Source of the DNA: Hymenobacter radiodurans
GTDB taxonomy: Bacteria > Bacteroidota > Bacteroidia > Cytophagales > Hymenobacteraceae
DNA length: 64,000 bases
Reading direction: 5' to 3'
Assembly (NCBI RefSeq): GCF_004355185.1
Contig: NZ_CP037922.1
Location: 4,310,001 to 4,374,000, forward strand
A program made the position numbers and the translations under genes. This document shows, in pieces, positions 37,904 to 47,324 of the stretch (positions are counted from its first letter, which is position 1; each line of letters starts with the position of its first letter). Under the pieces are notes generated by a model. The model saw nothing but the letters and a program-made list of their open reading frames with translations. It was not told where the DNA came from and did no database searches.

Positions 37904-38793
37904 TCAGGATACCCAGTATACTGCTAGAAACTGCACCAACATGACCCCATCGGCCAACACCGCGAAGTAGTAATCGGGGCGCATTTCATCTGCGTACCAT
38001 ACGATTACTGCGGCCAAGGCAATTGGGATGGTAAGCACTAGCAAATAAAGCGGCGTGACGCCCTGAGGGATGAGGACGCCCGCGACGGCTAAAGCTAGTA
38101 AGGCTAATAGTTTGGTGGCCTTTACTCCAAAAAGCCCCGGAAACGTGTGGGTGCCGCTCAACAGGTCTTTGGTATAGTCGCGGATATCAAATACGAAAGC
38201 CAACGCCAGAATAAAGAAAAAGCGGCGTGCGAAAAGCACGAGTACTACGGGCGCGGTCAAGGTTTTGTGCAGGTAAAGAGCCGGAATCCAGACGGTGACG
38301 GCCGCCCAGACATAAGCAATCAGGAACACTTTGAGCAGCGGCAAATCGCGCAGGGCTCGCCACCGGCCACGAATACGCACGACGGGCAATGAATACAGTA
38401 GTGATATAGCGGCCAGATGAGCCAGAAAACCAATCATGGGTTTCCAACCATCCAGCCAAAAAAGCCCCCAGCAACCACTAATGCGGCTAAGGCCAACATA
38501 AACAGCTCACGGCGGTGCTGAATCATCCAGAGCTTGCGGCCCGACAGCACCAGCTGTTGGCGGTGCTTATAGGGCAGCACACTATCGATATTGTACAGGA
38601 ATAGCGTGGCGGCAAAAATCATTATTCCCAGCCTAGCCGGAATATGCACGCGCCAGAATAGGAATGTAGCCCAGGTAAGCCCCGCCGCCGCCGCCGATAC
38701 TAGCATGCTACTATACAGCACAGCATCGGTCCACCGCTTCAGGCCCGCAAAGGCAGAAACAGGAGCCGGCGATTTTTCGATACTATCGTGCAT
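37904..38793 (-). CDS. UbiA-like integral membrane protein (one frameshift as read)
   Basis: A membrane protein of about 296 residues after correction, with eight or nine hydrophobic helices. The early segment FLYNIDSVLPYKHRQ and the later FDIRDYTKDLLSGTHTFPGLFG are like the two Asp-rich motifs of UbiA-type prenyltransferases, though the first is reduced. As read it is two overlapping frames. One more base at five C, 38466-38470, joins LVVAGG to LFWLDGWKPMIGFLAHLAAIS. Reading them as two separate genes with an ATGA overlap is a weaker alternative. The start at 38793 fits the -7 box at 38839-38846. The substrate is unknown. Confidence 0.7.
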
Positions 38794-38838
38794 GGCAGCG
38801 GGTAGGCAAGCGGGGGCAAAAAGGGCAACGCGCAGCTC

Positions 38839-38846
38839 CAAAGATA
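38839..38846 (-). promoter_or_regulatory. Candidate -7 box for the UbiA-like gene
   Basis: The minus strand reads TATCTTTG, an exact TAnnTTTG match, 46 bases upstream of the ATG at 38793. It supports that start over an upstream ATG at 38883. Confidence 0.45.
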
Positions 38847-38854
38847 CAGTTCCG

Positions 38855-39538
38855 CTATTTGCCCGTTTCGGCGTAGCTCGCATCTACCGGCTTTGATTCG
38901 GGCGAGCCTTTCTGACGCAGAAAGATGGATAAGACTACAATGGAAACAATGGACAGGAACTCGCTCTGCCAGTTTTGTAGCGATTCAAACCAAAACCGGG
39001 AGGTTTGCATATACCCCCACACGCTTACCTGAGCTTCGCCTTCATGTACCTGCTCAATGTTGTATACTTCTGCTCCACCCAAAGCATGCAGGTACAATGC
39101 GCCCAGAAATAGCAGGAAAAAGGTTAAGCTAAGTGAGTTTTGATACAGCTTCAATACCCAGCCACCGCGCTTTACAGCGCTTGGCGCATCCTTCTTATTG
39201 GGGTCAGGATCTTGGTCAACTTCTTCTTCCTCGTATAGCTTTTTGGATTCGGAAGAGCCTCGCTGCCGCAACCAGACGGTGAGCAGCACATAGAGGCCCA
39301 TTTGCAGAAACTCGCTTTCCCAGTTCTCAAACGTGGCTTCTATAAAGTGGCCCGATTGAAAATATTGCCCCAACGAAAGTGGCGCGAGCTGCATCTGCTT
39401 CAGTTCATCGTTGTAATCATGCCACCCCGTAAAGAACTGACCCACAAGCGTAAGCACGACTAAAGTAGTTACGACAAGCGAAAGGCTGTTCTCGTAGAGC
39501 CAGCGCCATACGGGTGATGCAGGTGGGTGGGTAGGCAT
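38855..39538 (-). CDS. DUF6766-like membrane protein with internal duplication
   Basis: A 227-residue protein with four hydrophobic helices in two related halves. Half one has YENSLSLVVTTLVVLTLVG and FENWESEFLQMGLYVLLTVW followed by LRQRGSSESK. Half two has YQNSLSLTFFLLFLGALYL and LQNWQSEFLSIVSIVVLS followed by LRQKGSPESK. An acidic linker (YEEEEVDQDPDPNKKD) separates them. The repeat WxSEFL is the family signature. Function is unknown. The gene lies upstream of the UbiA-like gene on the same strand but the latter has its own promoter box. Confidence 0.75.
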   Translation of the reverse strand: MPTHPPASPVWRWLYENSLSLVVTTLVVLTLVGQFFTGWHDYNDELKQMQLAPLSLGQYFQSGHFIEATFENWESEFLQMGLYVLLTVWLRQRGSSESKKLYEEEEVDQDPDPNKKDAPSAVKRGGWVLKLYQNSLSLTFFLLFLGALYLHALGGAEVYNIEQVHEGEAQVSVWGYMQTSRFWFESLQNWQSEFLSIVSIVVLSIFLRQKGSPESKPVDASYAETGK

Positions 39539-39569
39539 ACACCGCCTTACGACAGAGCCCCAAAAAGAT

Positions 39570-39604
39570 AAGCGGTCTGCCAGTGAATCACCAGCAGACC
39601 GCTT
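39570..39604 (-). terminator. Terminator after ppa
   Basis: AAGCGGTCTGC (39570-39580) pairs perfectly with GCAGACCGCTT (39594-39604) around a 13-base loop, 22 bases downstream of the ppa stop. It has no GCCCCC motif. Confidence 0.7.
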
Positions 39605-39625
39605 TAAAGCACAGAAATATCCTTT

Positions 39626-40213
39626 TTACAACTCAACGCCTGCCGGGCGAGGCTTCACGGGCGGCGTCGCGCCACCTAGGGGAAACGTATCGTTGTAGAG
39701 CTTAATGCTGTCGGCGATGATGCGGTAAGCATCTTCGCGGCCCATGAAGCGCTCTACCGACACTTGCTTGTTTTCCAAGGCTTTATAGTCCTCAAAGAAC
39801 CGGCGCATCTCGCGCAAGGTATGGGGGGGCAAATCGGCGATGTCATTGAAGTGGTTCACCGAAATATCGTTGGCGGCTACGGCAATAATCTTGTCGTCCT
39901 CCTCATTCTGGTCAATCATCTGCATCACGCCAATGACTTTAGCCTCAATGATACACATGGGCACCACATCAACGGAGCAGATAACCAGGATATCGAGGGG
40001 GTCTTTATCGTCGCAGTAGGTTTGAGGAATAAAGCCGTAAGCGGCAGGATAATGCACTGCTGAGAATAGCACGCGGTCCAGTTTGAGCAGGCCGCTGGCC
40101 TTATCCAACTCGTATTTGCCTTTCGAACCCTTCGGGATTTCGATGATGCCATTTACAACGTTCGGAGCGTTATCACCGCGCTCTACATCGTGCCAGGGGT
40201 TAAAGTGAGTCAT
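39626..40213 (-). CDS. ppa: Inorganic pyrophosphatase (family I)
   Basis: A 195-residue soluble pyrophosphatase that hydrolyses PPi to phosphate, pulling biosynthetic reactions forward. The active-site signature is [11 protein letters not shown] near residue 65, where three Asp bind Mg2+. Also typical are [15 protein letters not shown] near the start and the segment [16 protein letters not shown] ([13 protein letters not shown]). Length is normal. It is a single gene with its own terminator. Confidence 0.93.
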   Translation of the reverse strand: MTHFNPWHDVERGDNAPNVVNGIIEIPKGSKGKYELDKASGLLKLDRVLFSAVHYPAAYGFIPQTYCDDKDPLDILVICSVDVVPMCIIEAKVIGVMQMIDQNEEDDKIIAVAANDISVNHFNDIADLPPHTLREMRRFFEDYKALENKQVSVERFMGREDAYRIIADSIKLYNDTFPLGGATPPVKPRPAGVEL

Positions 40214-40394
40214 TATTGTGAAAGAGAAAGTAAAATCTTGAAATCAGAAGTAAAACTCAGCCACCGCTACGTGCGCGAGTTTGAAATAGGCAAAAGATTA
40301 TCAGGCCGCAGGTGCGTACGGATTAGCTGGCGTGAAGATGCCGTGAGATGATAAAAAGCTGCGTGTATCTAATTAATCCAGCCTCTAATTAAAG

Positions 40395-42103
40395 CTAACG
40401 CAATACCTCTACCAACGGCTTTCCCGTGCAGCCATCCGGTTCCTGAATGTGGAGCCAGCTGGCAATTGTGGGTGCAATATCGGTAATAGCAGCCGGAGCG
40501 CGCGATTCGCCGTGGCGCACGTGCCAGCCCCAGAACACTAACGGCACATGGGTATCGTAGTTGCCCGATGAGCCGTGGGTGGTGCCCCGATTTACCGGAT
40601 AAGCATACGATTCCAACCAGCCGGGCTCCAGCACGACCAGCACGTCGCCGCTGCGCTTGGGGAAAAAACCGTTTTCTAAGAACATCAGCATACCGCTTTC
40701 CCAGTGTGACTTCTGCAAATCGTCGGAGGTAATGGCACGCGTCACGCCCGCAAACCTCAACACAATATCAGCTACCTCGTCCTGAAACTGCCGTAAGTTT
40801 TGTTTGCGCTCAGCAATAAGCGGACGGTTGAGATATACCTGTTGATTATCGTAAGCCAACACCCAGTTACCGGCCCCATGTCGGCGCACCAGTTCGCGCT
40901 GCACCGAGTCACGCATGATGCGCGGCCCCACCGAGCCCGCCGGGATGCGGTGGCTGCGCAGAAAGTCGGGCGAGTGTGCCGCGCCATGGTCAGCCGACAG
41001 GAAAATCAGGGCGTTGCCCTTGCCAACTGTTTTATCCAAATAATCGAGCAACCGTTTTATTTCCAAGTCCAGCCGCAGATAGGTGTCTTCCGCCTCAATG
41101 GAATTAGGCCCAAACTGGTGCCCCACGTAATCAGTCGAGGAAAAGCTCAGAGCCAGAAAATCGGTTATGCCCCGCTGGCCCAGTTTCTCTGCCCGAATTG
41201 CTTCCATGGCAAAATCAAGGGACAAGGTGTTGCCAAATGGCGTGGAGCGAATCAGGTCGAGGTTACGAGCCGACGCTAAGGGGGCTTTTCGCCAGCGGTT
41301 TGCAATGTGGTCTTCGTCTGTGTGGTCGGAGCAGCACTTAGCGTAGGCAAGTCATGCGGAAATACCGGCTTGGCTTCTCCTCTGAACGGTCCTTCCCAAG
41401 GCACATCATCGGCGGTGCTCTCCGTGTACTGCCCGATGGGCAGTAACGTAGTCCAGGACTTGTCTAGGTATTGAGCCGGCAGATTTCGTTCGTTAAACTT
41501 AGTCACCCACTCAGGCAAGCTGGTTTGGTAAAAGGTACTGGTAATAAAGGCGCCATTGACCCCATCGTACCAATACGCACCGGTAGCGGAATGACCAGCT
41601 GGCAGAATGGAGCCCCGATCCTTCATGGAGACCCCAATTACTTTCGCCTGAAAATTGGTGGCTAGCCGCAGCTCGTCGGTGATGGTGCTGGTAAGCATAT
41701 GGCGCGGCGACTGTTGCCCCGCCTCCGCTGTTCCGCCCACCGACTGCACCGTCTTGTCCTCGGTTACATACGTGGCGCGCCCCGCCTCCCGTACAAACCA
41801 ATTGTTGCCCACAATACCGTGAACGGAGGGCGTAGTGCCTGTATAAATGCTGGCGTGGCCCGGTCCAGTGTAGGTAGGCACGTAGTTGTAATGCGTGTTC
41901 TCGTAGCTGAATCCTTCGCCAAGCAGCCGTCTAAAGCCTCCTGTTCCATATTTATCCCAATAGCGATAGAGGTAATCGTAGCGCATTTGGTCGACCACAA
42001 TGCCCACCACCAGCTTCGGGCGGTCAAGGGACTTTCCCTTTTTCTGGGCAAAAGTCGGCGCTGCCAAGACGGCGGCTAGCAACAGGAATAGGCTCTTTTT
42101 CAA
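40395..42103 (-). CDS. PafA-type alkaline phosphatase / phosphodiesterase (one frameshift as read)
   Basis: A secreted metal-dependent phosphatase of the alkaline phosphatase superfamily. It has a signal peptide (SLFLLLAAVLAAPTFA), the metal Asp in LVVGIVVDQMRYDYL, and the catalytic Thr in IYTGTTPSVHGIVGNN. The other metal ligands are in SFSSTDYVGHQFGP and in LSADHGAAHSP. As read the frame ends at TAG right after AGEKPP. One extra base at five G, 41280-41284, continues PP into LASARNLDLIRSTPFGNTL and gives 569 residues. The TTG at 42103 is taken as start because the -7 box lies upstream at 42168-42175; an ATG at 42205 would precede that box. Confidence 0.82.
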
Positions 42104-42167
42104 AACAGTAGCGTGTGTAACCGCCTGGCTTCTTGCGGTTGGCGACAAAAGCCAGCGTTTGCGGCCG

Positions 42168-42175
42168 CAAAGATA
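42168..42175 (-). promoter_or_regulatory. Candidate -7 box for the PafA-type phosphatase gene
   Basis: The minus strand reads TATCTTTG. It is 65 bases upstream of the TTG start proposed at 42103. Confidence 0.4.
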
Positions 42176-42258
42176 GCCGCCCGCGTCCGTAATCTTTGAC
42201 CTCACAGCCGAAATAGCCCGCTTGCCGTAAACTGGCAGATTACCGTTTTATTAAATCA

Positions 42259-42996
42259 ATGCCTTCCTGCATGGCCACCGCTTCCGACTATGCCCTCATC
42301 TTTGATATGGATGGGGTTTTAATTGATAATACTGCTTACCAAGCTCGCGCCTTTCAGCTCCTATTTCGCGAACATGACTTGACAACCAATGCACGCCGGC
42401 TGCTGGAGCGCCTAAATGGTATGCCAGCCACCAATATTTTGAAAACTGTTTTTCGGCATACGGTACCCGAAAAAGACCTCAAGAAATACGCTGACCAACG
42501 CGAGTTTCTGTACCGGGTACTCTATTGGAATAAGCGTCGCGAGGCAGCTGGCCTCACCGACTTCCTGACGGCCGCGCGGGCCGCAGGTTTCAAAATAGGC
42601 CTCGGCACAGCTTCGCCGCCCGAAACGATTGAATACATCATCGACCATCTACACCTCCGCCACTTGTTCGATACCATTACGGGCAAGGCCGATGTAGAGC
42701 GGGGCAAGCCCCATGCCGACACGTTCACCGTTGCCGCCAAGCAGCTCAAGGTAGCGCCGGAACGGTGTATTGTATTTGAAGATGCCGTACTGGGTGAGCA
42801 ATCAGCCTACAAGGCGGGCATGCGTTGCGTTTGCCTTAGCACGAGCGTGAAAGCGAGCAAGTTTCAAAACCCCATGAAAGTCATTAAGGACTTCACCGAA
42901 ATTACCCCCCAGGATGTGCTGGATCTTGTAGAGCAGTTCCCTAGTGCACCGAAGCCTGATAAGCAATTGGCACAACGTCAGTATGCAAAACTTTAG
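42259..42996 (+). CDS. HAD-superfamily phosphatase, beta-phosphoglucomutase-like
   Basis: A 245-residue HAD hydrolase of the beta-PGM/phosphatase subgroup. Motif I is LIFDMDGVLIDNT with the Asp nucleophile near residue 15. Motif II is GTASPPETI, motif III the Lys in RGKPHADTF, and motif IV IVFEDAVLGEQSAYKAGM. A helical cap lies between motifs I and II. The substrate is a small phosphate ester that cannot be named. Length fits. The gene is a single unit with a terminator shared with the ATP synthase operon. Confidence 0.87.
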   Translation: MPSCMATASDYALIFDMDGVLIDNTAYQARAFQLLFREHDLTTNARRLLERLNGMPATNILKTVFRHTVPEKDLKKYADQREFLYRVLYWNKRREAAGLTDFLTAARAAGFKIGLGTASPPETIEYIIDHLHLRHLFDTITGKADVERGKPHADTFTVAAKQLKVAPERCIVFEDAVLGEQSAYKAGMRCVCLSTSVKASKFQNPMKVIKDFTEITPQDVLDLVEQFPSAPKPDKQLAQRQYAKL

Positions 42997-43004
42997 GACC
43001 ACAT

Positions 43005-43053
43005 CTTCCATAAAAAAGCCCCCAGAATGTTTCTGGGGGCTTTTTTATGGAAG
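43005..43053. terminator. Bidirectional terminator between the HAD gene and atpG
   Basis: Two perfect 23-base arms (43005-43027 and 43031-43053) flank a TGT loop, with AAAAAAGCCCCCAGAA in the core. It ends both the HAD gene and the convergent ATP synthase operon. Confidence 0.9.
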
Positions 43054-43062
43054 TAAATTTTT

Positions 43063-43956
43063 CTAGCGACTCGCAGCTAGTGCTTCTGCACCACCCACAA
43101 TTTCAAGAATCTCAGTGGTAATTGCCGCCTGACGCGTACGGTTGTACGTGAGTTTCAGGGACTTCAACAACTCACCAGCGTTTTCAGTAGCCTTATCCAT
43201 GGCCGTCATACGGGCACCGTGCTCTGAGGCGTTGCTTTCCAGCACAGCCTTATATAGCTGCACCTTCAACGACTGCGGAATAAGGGTTTGCACGATTTCC
43301 TCTTTCGAGGGCTCAAAAATGTAGTCAACATTCGCAGTAGGCGTTGCCGTAACGGGTGCCTCAACGGCTACGAGAGGCAACAACTGCTCCGCGCGTACTA
43401 TTTGCGTCGCTACGTTTTTGAACTCGTTGTACACCATAGTTACCTCGTCGAACTGACCGGAACGGAAACCTTCCATTGCTTCCTCAGCCGCCACGCGCAC
43501 CGTATCGAATGACAAAGAGCCAAAAACGTGGTTGTAATTGCCCAGCATCGGTAGACGGCGACGCACGAAATATTCGTGAGCACGCTTACCAATAGCCAAT
43601 ACGGTTACGTTGCCAGCCGCCGCCTGAGTGCTATAACGGCTTGCTAACAGTTGATTTACGCCTTTAAAAATGTTGCTATTGAAGGCACCCGCCAAGCCAC
43701 GGTCAGAAGTAATAGCTATGACAAGCACACGACGCACTTCGCGCTGCGCGCTGTATTCGCTTTCTACTCCGCTTTCGGCTGAGCTAGTCAGATTGCTCAG
43801 AATGCTGTTTAGCCGCTGGGCGTACGGGCGCATGCGCAGGATGTTATCCTGTGCGCGGCGCAGCTTCGCCGCCGCCACCATTTTCATGGCTTTGGTGATT
43901 TGCTGCGTGCTCTGCACCGATATGATGCGGCTGCGAACTTCTTTTAAACTAGCCAT
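43063..43956 (-). CDS. atpG: ATP synthase gamma subunit
   Basis: A 297-residue F1 gamma subunit, the central rotor shaft. N- and C-terminal coiled-coil helices are typical (LKEVRSRIISVQSTQQITKAMKMVAAAKL, and SLKLTYNRTRQAAITTEILEIVGGAEAL). The middle carries SDRGLAGAFN. It is the last gene of the operon, 85 bases after atpA and just before a terminator. The beta and epsilon genes, which often follow gamma, are absent here. Confidence 0.95.
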   Translation of the reverse strand: MASLKEVRSRIISVQSTQQITKAMKMVAAAKLRRAQDNILRMRPYAQRLNSILSNLTSSAESGVESEYSAQREVRRVLVIAITSDRGLAGAFNSNIFKGVNQLLASRYSTQAAAGNVTVLAIGKRAHEYFVRRRLPMLGNYNHVFGSLSFDTVRVAAEEAMEGFRSGQFDEVTMVYNEFKNVATQIVRAEQLLPLVAVEAPVTATPTANVDYIFEPSKEEIVQTLIPQSLKVQLYKAVLESNASEHGARMTAMDKATENAGELLKSLKLTYNRTRQAAITTEILEIVGGAEALAASR

Positions 43957-44041
43957 TCTAGATTATCAACTTGTTGAACACCTGATAACTGAATGATTAG
44001 CTCCAGGAGCAGTCTCATTTAGTTACCAGGTATCTAACTAT

Positions 44042-45622
44042 TTATTTTGCGTAAGACGCCGACAAATCCTTCGCTACCTGACGGATAGCGTTTGTGATGC
44101 TGTCGTCGAGCTTACCTGCTTTCAGCGCTTGTAACGCCTCAGGATGACGGGTTTGCATAACTTGGCGGAACTCAATCTCGAAGGCGCGAACCTTCTCAAC
44201 GGGCACATTGTCTAGCAAGCCATTGGTAGCAGCATAGATAATGGCTACCTGATCTTCCACCTTGACAGGCGAGAACTGAGGCTGCTTCAGAATCTCCAAG
44301 TTGCGACGGCCACGCTCAATCGTGAGCTTAGTAGAAGCATCGAGGTCGGAACCGAACTTGGCGAAAGCCTCTAGTTCACGGAACTGGGCTTGGTCCAGCT
44401 TCAGCGTACCGGCAACTTTCTTCATCGACTTGATCTGAGCGTTACCTCCTACGCGCGACACCGATATACCCACGTTAATAGCAGGACGCACACCGGAGTT
44501 GAACAAGTTGGTTTCCAAGAAGATCTGGCCGTCTGTAATCGAGATTACGTTGGTCGGGATATAGGCTGATACGTCACCAGCTTGAGTCTCGATCAGGGGA
44601 AGAGCTGTCAGTGAACCACCGCCTTTTACCAGGTGCTTAATGCTCTCAGGTAAGTCGTTCATGTCGCGGGCGATAGTGTCGGAAGCATTAATCTTCGCGG
44701 CACGCTCCAGCAAACGGCTATGCAGATAGAATACGTCACCAGGATATGCCTCGCGGCCTGGAGGACGACGTAGCAGCAACGACACCTCACGGTAAGCCAC
44801 AGCTTGCTTTGATAAGTCATCATATACAACCAGTGCTGGGCGACCAGTATCGCGGAAGAACTCACCGATAGCAGCACCTGTGAAGGGAGCAAAGAACTGC
44901 ATCGGAGCTGGGTCAGAAGCCGAAGCCGCAACAACCACTGTATAGTCCATAGCGCCACCGCGCTGCAGAGCGTTTACTACCTGAGCAACCGTAGAAGCCT
45001 TCTGACCTACGGCTACATAAATGCAGAATACGGGCTCACCACGCTCGAAGAACTCGCGCTGATTCAGAATAGCGTCAAGAGCAACGGTAGACTTTCCCGT
45101 CTGACGGTCACCGATGATCAATTCACGCTGGCCACGGCCAATCGGAATCATGGCGTCGATAGCCTTGATACCCGTTTGCAGTGGCTCGTTTACTGGCTGA
45201 CGGTAGATAACACCGGGAGCTTTGCGCTCTAAGGGCATTTCATACAGTTCACCAGCAATTGGACCACGACCGTCGATGGGCTGACCGAGTGTGTTTACCA
45301 CACGGCCAATAATGCCTTCACCTACTTTGATGGAGGCAATTTTATTTGTGCGGCGTACCGTAGCTCCCTCACGAATATCGCTGTAGTCGCCGAGCATTAC
45401 GGCACCTACGTTGTCTTCTTCAAGGTTAAGAACTAGGGCTTGCAGGCCGTTTTCAAATTCTAGCAATTCCCCCGACTGGGCATTGCCCAGTCCGTAGATG
45501 CGGGCTACACCGTCGCCCACCTGCAGCACCGTGCCGACTTCTTCAAGTTCGGCTGCGGTCTTGAAATTGGACAACTGCTCCCGCAGGATGGCGGATACTT
45601 CATCCGGACGTACTTCTGCCAT
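44042..45622 (-). CDS. atpA: ATP synthase alpha subunit
   Basis: A 526-residue F1 alpha subunit with the noncatalytic nucleotide-binding site. The P-loop GDRQTGKST is near residue 170, and [22 protein letters not shown] is near 290. [23 protein letters not shown] is the conserved C-terminal domain entry. It follows atpH by nine bases. The catalytic beta subunit is not in the window. Confidence 0.97.
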   Translation of the reverse strand: MAEVRPDEVSAILREQLSNFKTAAELEEVGTVLQVGDGVARIYGLGNAQSGELLEFENGLQALVLNLEEDNVGAVMLGDYSDIREGATVRRTNKIASIKVGEGIIGRVVNTLGQPIDGRGPIAGELYEMPLERKAPGVIYRQPVNEPLQTGIKAIDAMIPIGRGQRELIIGDRQTGKSTVALDAILNQREFFERGEPVFCIYVAVGQKASTVAQVVNALQRGGAMDYTVVVAASASDPAPMQFFAPFTGAAIGEFFRDTGRPALVVYDDLSKQAVAYREVSLLLRRPPGREAYPGDVFYLHSRLLERAAKINASDTIARDMNDLPESIKHLVKGGGSLTALPLIETQAGDVSAYIPTNVISITDGQIFLETNLFNSGVRPAINVGISVSRVGGNAQIKSMKKVAGTLKLDQAQFRELEAFAKFGSDLDASTKLTIERGRRNLEILKQPQFSPVKVEDQVAIIYAATNGLLDNVPVEKVRAFEIEFRQVMQTRHPEALQALKAGKLDDSITNAIRQVAKDLSASYAK

Positions 45623-45631
45623 GATGCTGAG

Positions 45632-46192
45632 TTATAGTTGGGGTTGGTAGGGGTTCTGAGAGAACTCGCCGCGCAGCTTGCGCAAGCGGTTGCGCACCGA
45701 GTCATCAATTTGCTGATCACCCACGCGCAGCACGAAACCGCCAATGAGTGATTCGTCAACTTTCTCGGTAAGCGTAATGCTCTGGAGGCCGGTTTGACGG
45801 CGTACCAGTTGGGTTACTTCCTCGCGCAATGCGGGAGTCAGGGGCTGAGCCGTTGTGACTTGGGCCACCTGAATACCGCGGAGGGTTTCGTATTGACTCT
45901 GAAACTCAGTAGCTACCCATTCCAAGGCACTTTCGCGGTTGTGCTGCGTGATGATGGTGAAAAACTTCTCCGTCACCTCCGACACTTTGCCACCGAAAAT
46001 GGCGCGCAGAATAGCTAACTTCTTGTCGTGCTTCACAATAGGGTTACGCAGCAAGAGACGCAAGTCACGGTTCTGCTCCAAAGTTTTGGCAAACAGATCC
46101 ATATCTTCCTTTACCTGCGGCAGATTGCCCCGCTCCTGGGCCAAGTCTAGCATAGACTTAGCATAGCGGGAAGCAGCTCGTTGTTCAGACAT
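45632..46192 (-). CDS. atpH: ATP synthase delta subunit
   Basis: A 186-residue F1 delta (OSCP-like) subunit that links F1 to the peripheral stalk. It begins EQRAASRYAKSMLDLAQERGNL and ends with the segment VDESLIGGFVLRVGDQQIDDSVRNRLRKLRGEF, the most conserved family part. It sits between atpF (90 bases) and atpA (9 bases). Confidence 0.94.
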   Translation of the reverse strand: MSEQRAASRYAKSMLDLAQERGNLPQVKEDMDLFAKTLEQNRDLRLLLRNPIVKHDKKLAILRAIFGGKVSEVTEKFFTIITQHNRESALEWVATEFQSQYETLRGIQVAQVTTAQPLTPALREEVTQLVRRQTGLQSITLTEKVDESLIGGFVLRVGDQQIDDSVRNRLRKLRGEFSQNPYQPQL

Positions 46193-46282
46193 TTTTTGTA
46201 AAAGTTTGAAACTGGCATTTTAGAGCTTGAAGCAAGATTACCATTTGGTATAATCCCTTCTAGCTCTTCGTTACCCGCTTCT

Positions 46283-46780
46283 TTAGTTGAGCTTTACGTC
46301 TTTCAGGTACGAGTCTACGAGTTGCTGCTGGGAGCTACTGTCGGCTAGTTCGCGACGCAAAATGCGCTCAGCAATATCAATAGAAAGCTGAGCAGCCGTG
46401 TTTTTCACTTCAGCCAGTGCAGCGTTTTTCTCGTTCTGAATGGCTTCGCGGGCCTGCACGATCATGCGGCCGCCTTCTTCATTCGCCTTCGTCTTGGCTT
46501 GCTCGATCAACTGGTTAGCCATTTGAGTGGCTTCCTGCATGATCTTGTCACGCTCTTGGCGAGCTTCAGTCAGCAGCTTTTCGTTGCCGGCTTTCAACTG
46601 TTGCATCTCTAGCTTGGCTTGGTCAGCCATGCGTAGGGCGCTTTCAATAGAATCTTCCCGCTCTTTAAGGGAGGCAAGAATGGGACGCCAAGCAAACTTG
46701 GCCAGCAAAAGCAGCACCAAGCCAAAAATCACCAACTGCCAGAAGATCAGACCTAATTCGGGGGTTACTAAGGGAGGCAT
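46283..46780 (-). CDS. atpF: ATP synthase b subunit
   Basis: A 165-residue F0 b subunit, the peripheral stalk. One N-terminal membrane helix (LGLIFWQLVIFGLVLLLLAKFAW) with FAWRPIL after it is followed by a long charged coiled coil (EREDSIESALRMADQAKLEMQQLKAG and more). Length is normal. It follows a 210-base gap after atpE, in which a GC-rich hairpin lies. Confidence 0.94.
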   Translation of the reverse strand: MPPLVTPELGLIFWQLVIFGLVLLLLAKFAWRPILASLKEREDSIESALRMADQAKLEMQQLKAGNEKLLTEARQERDKIMQEATQMANQLIEQAKTKANEEGGRMIVQAREAIQNEKNAALAEVKNTAAQLSIDIAERILRRELADSSSQQQLVDSYLKDVKLN

Positions 46781-46927
46781 AAAGCGGTAGTTAGTATGGG
46801 GTAATCAGTATGTAATTGGTAGTTAGTGCTGCTCAATAAATACTGGCAGCACCTCAGATGCAGTGGGTGGATTCTATATTCAGTGCCAACTACCAGCTAC
46901 TAAATACTCACTACTAAAAAGCCAAGT

Positions 46928-46969
46928 CAGCCCGCCGCGCCGTGCGCCGAAGCGACGCGCAGCGGGCTG
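46928..46969 (-). promoter_or_regulatory. GC-rich hairpin between atpE and atpF
   Basis: CAGCCCGC (46928-46935) and GCGGGCTG (46962-46969) are perfect complements with a GC-rich interior. No T tract follows, so it is probably an RNA-stabilising or processing stem and not a terminator. It could separate the high atpE dose from the downstream genes. Confidence 0.4.
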
Positions 46970-46990
46970 CTTAGGCGGGTGCCCCTATCT

Positions 46991-47260
46991 CTAGAGGTTG
47001 AAGGAAATCAGCAAGCAGACTACGACTGCAAACAGACCCAGACCTTCGATCAGAGCCGCTACAATCAACATAGCAGTTTGGATGCGACCTGCAGCTTCGG
47101 GCTGACGGCCAATGGCTTCCATGGCGCTACCACCGATGCGGCCGATACCCAGACCAACACCAAGAGCAACCAGACCGGCACCGATACCGGCACCCATTAC
47201 GGCTAGACCAACCGAATTGGAAACGTCACTGACAGCCTGCAAAAACAGAGAAAGAAGCAT
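46991..47260 (-). CDS. atpE: ATP synthase c subunit
   Basis: An 89-residue F0 c subunit, the rotor ring. Two membrane helices flank the polar loop with the conserved RQPEA. The ion-binding carboxylate is Glu in MLIVAALIEGLGLFAVVV. The ligand pattern needed for Na+ is not evident, so H+ coupling is likely. It lies between atpB and atpF. Confidence 0.95.
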   Translation of the reverse strand: MLLSLFLQAVSDVSNSVGLAVMGAGIGAGLVALGVGLGIGRIGGSAMEAIGRQPEAAGRIQTAMLIVAALIEGLGLFAVVVCLLISFNL

Positions 47261-47324
47261 AAAACAGAAATTAGAGGGAAGTGAAAAACGAAAAAATCAG
47301 GGTGAGAAATATATACTGAATGAC

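Noticed and set aside
37904..38883. Two overlapping membrane genes instead of one UbiA-like gene
   Set aside because: The added base restores one protein of the usual length with continuous helices; the first frame would end soon after a G/C run, as at the other breaks.
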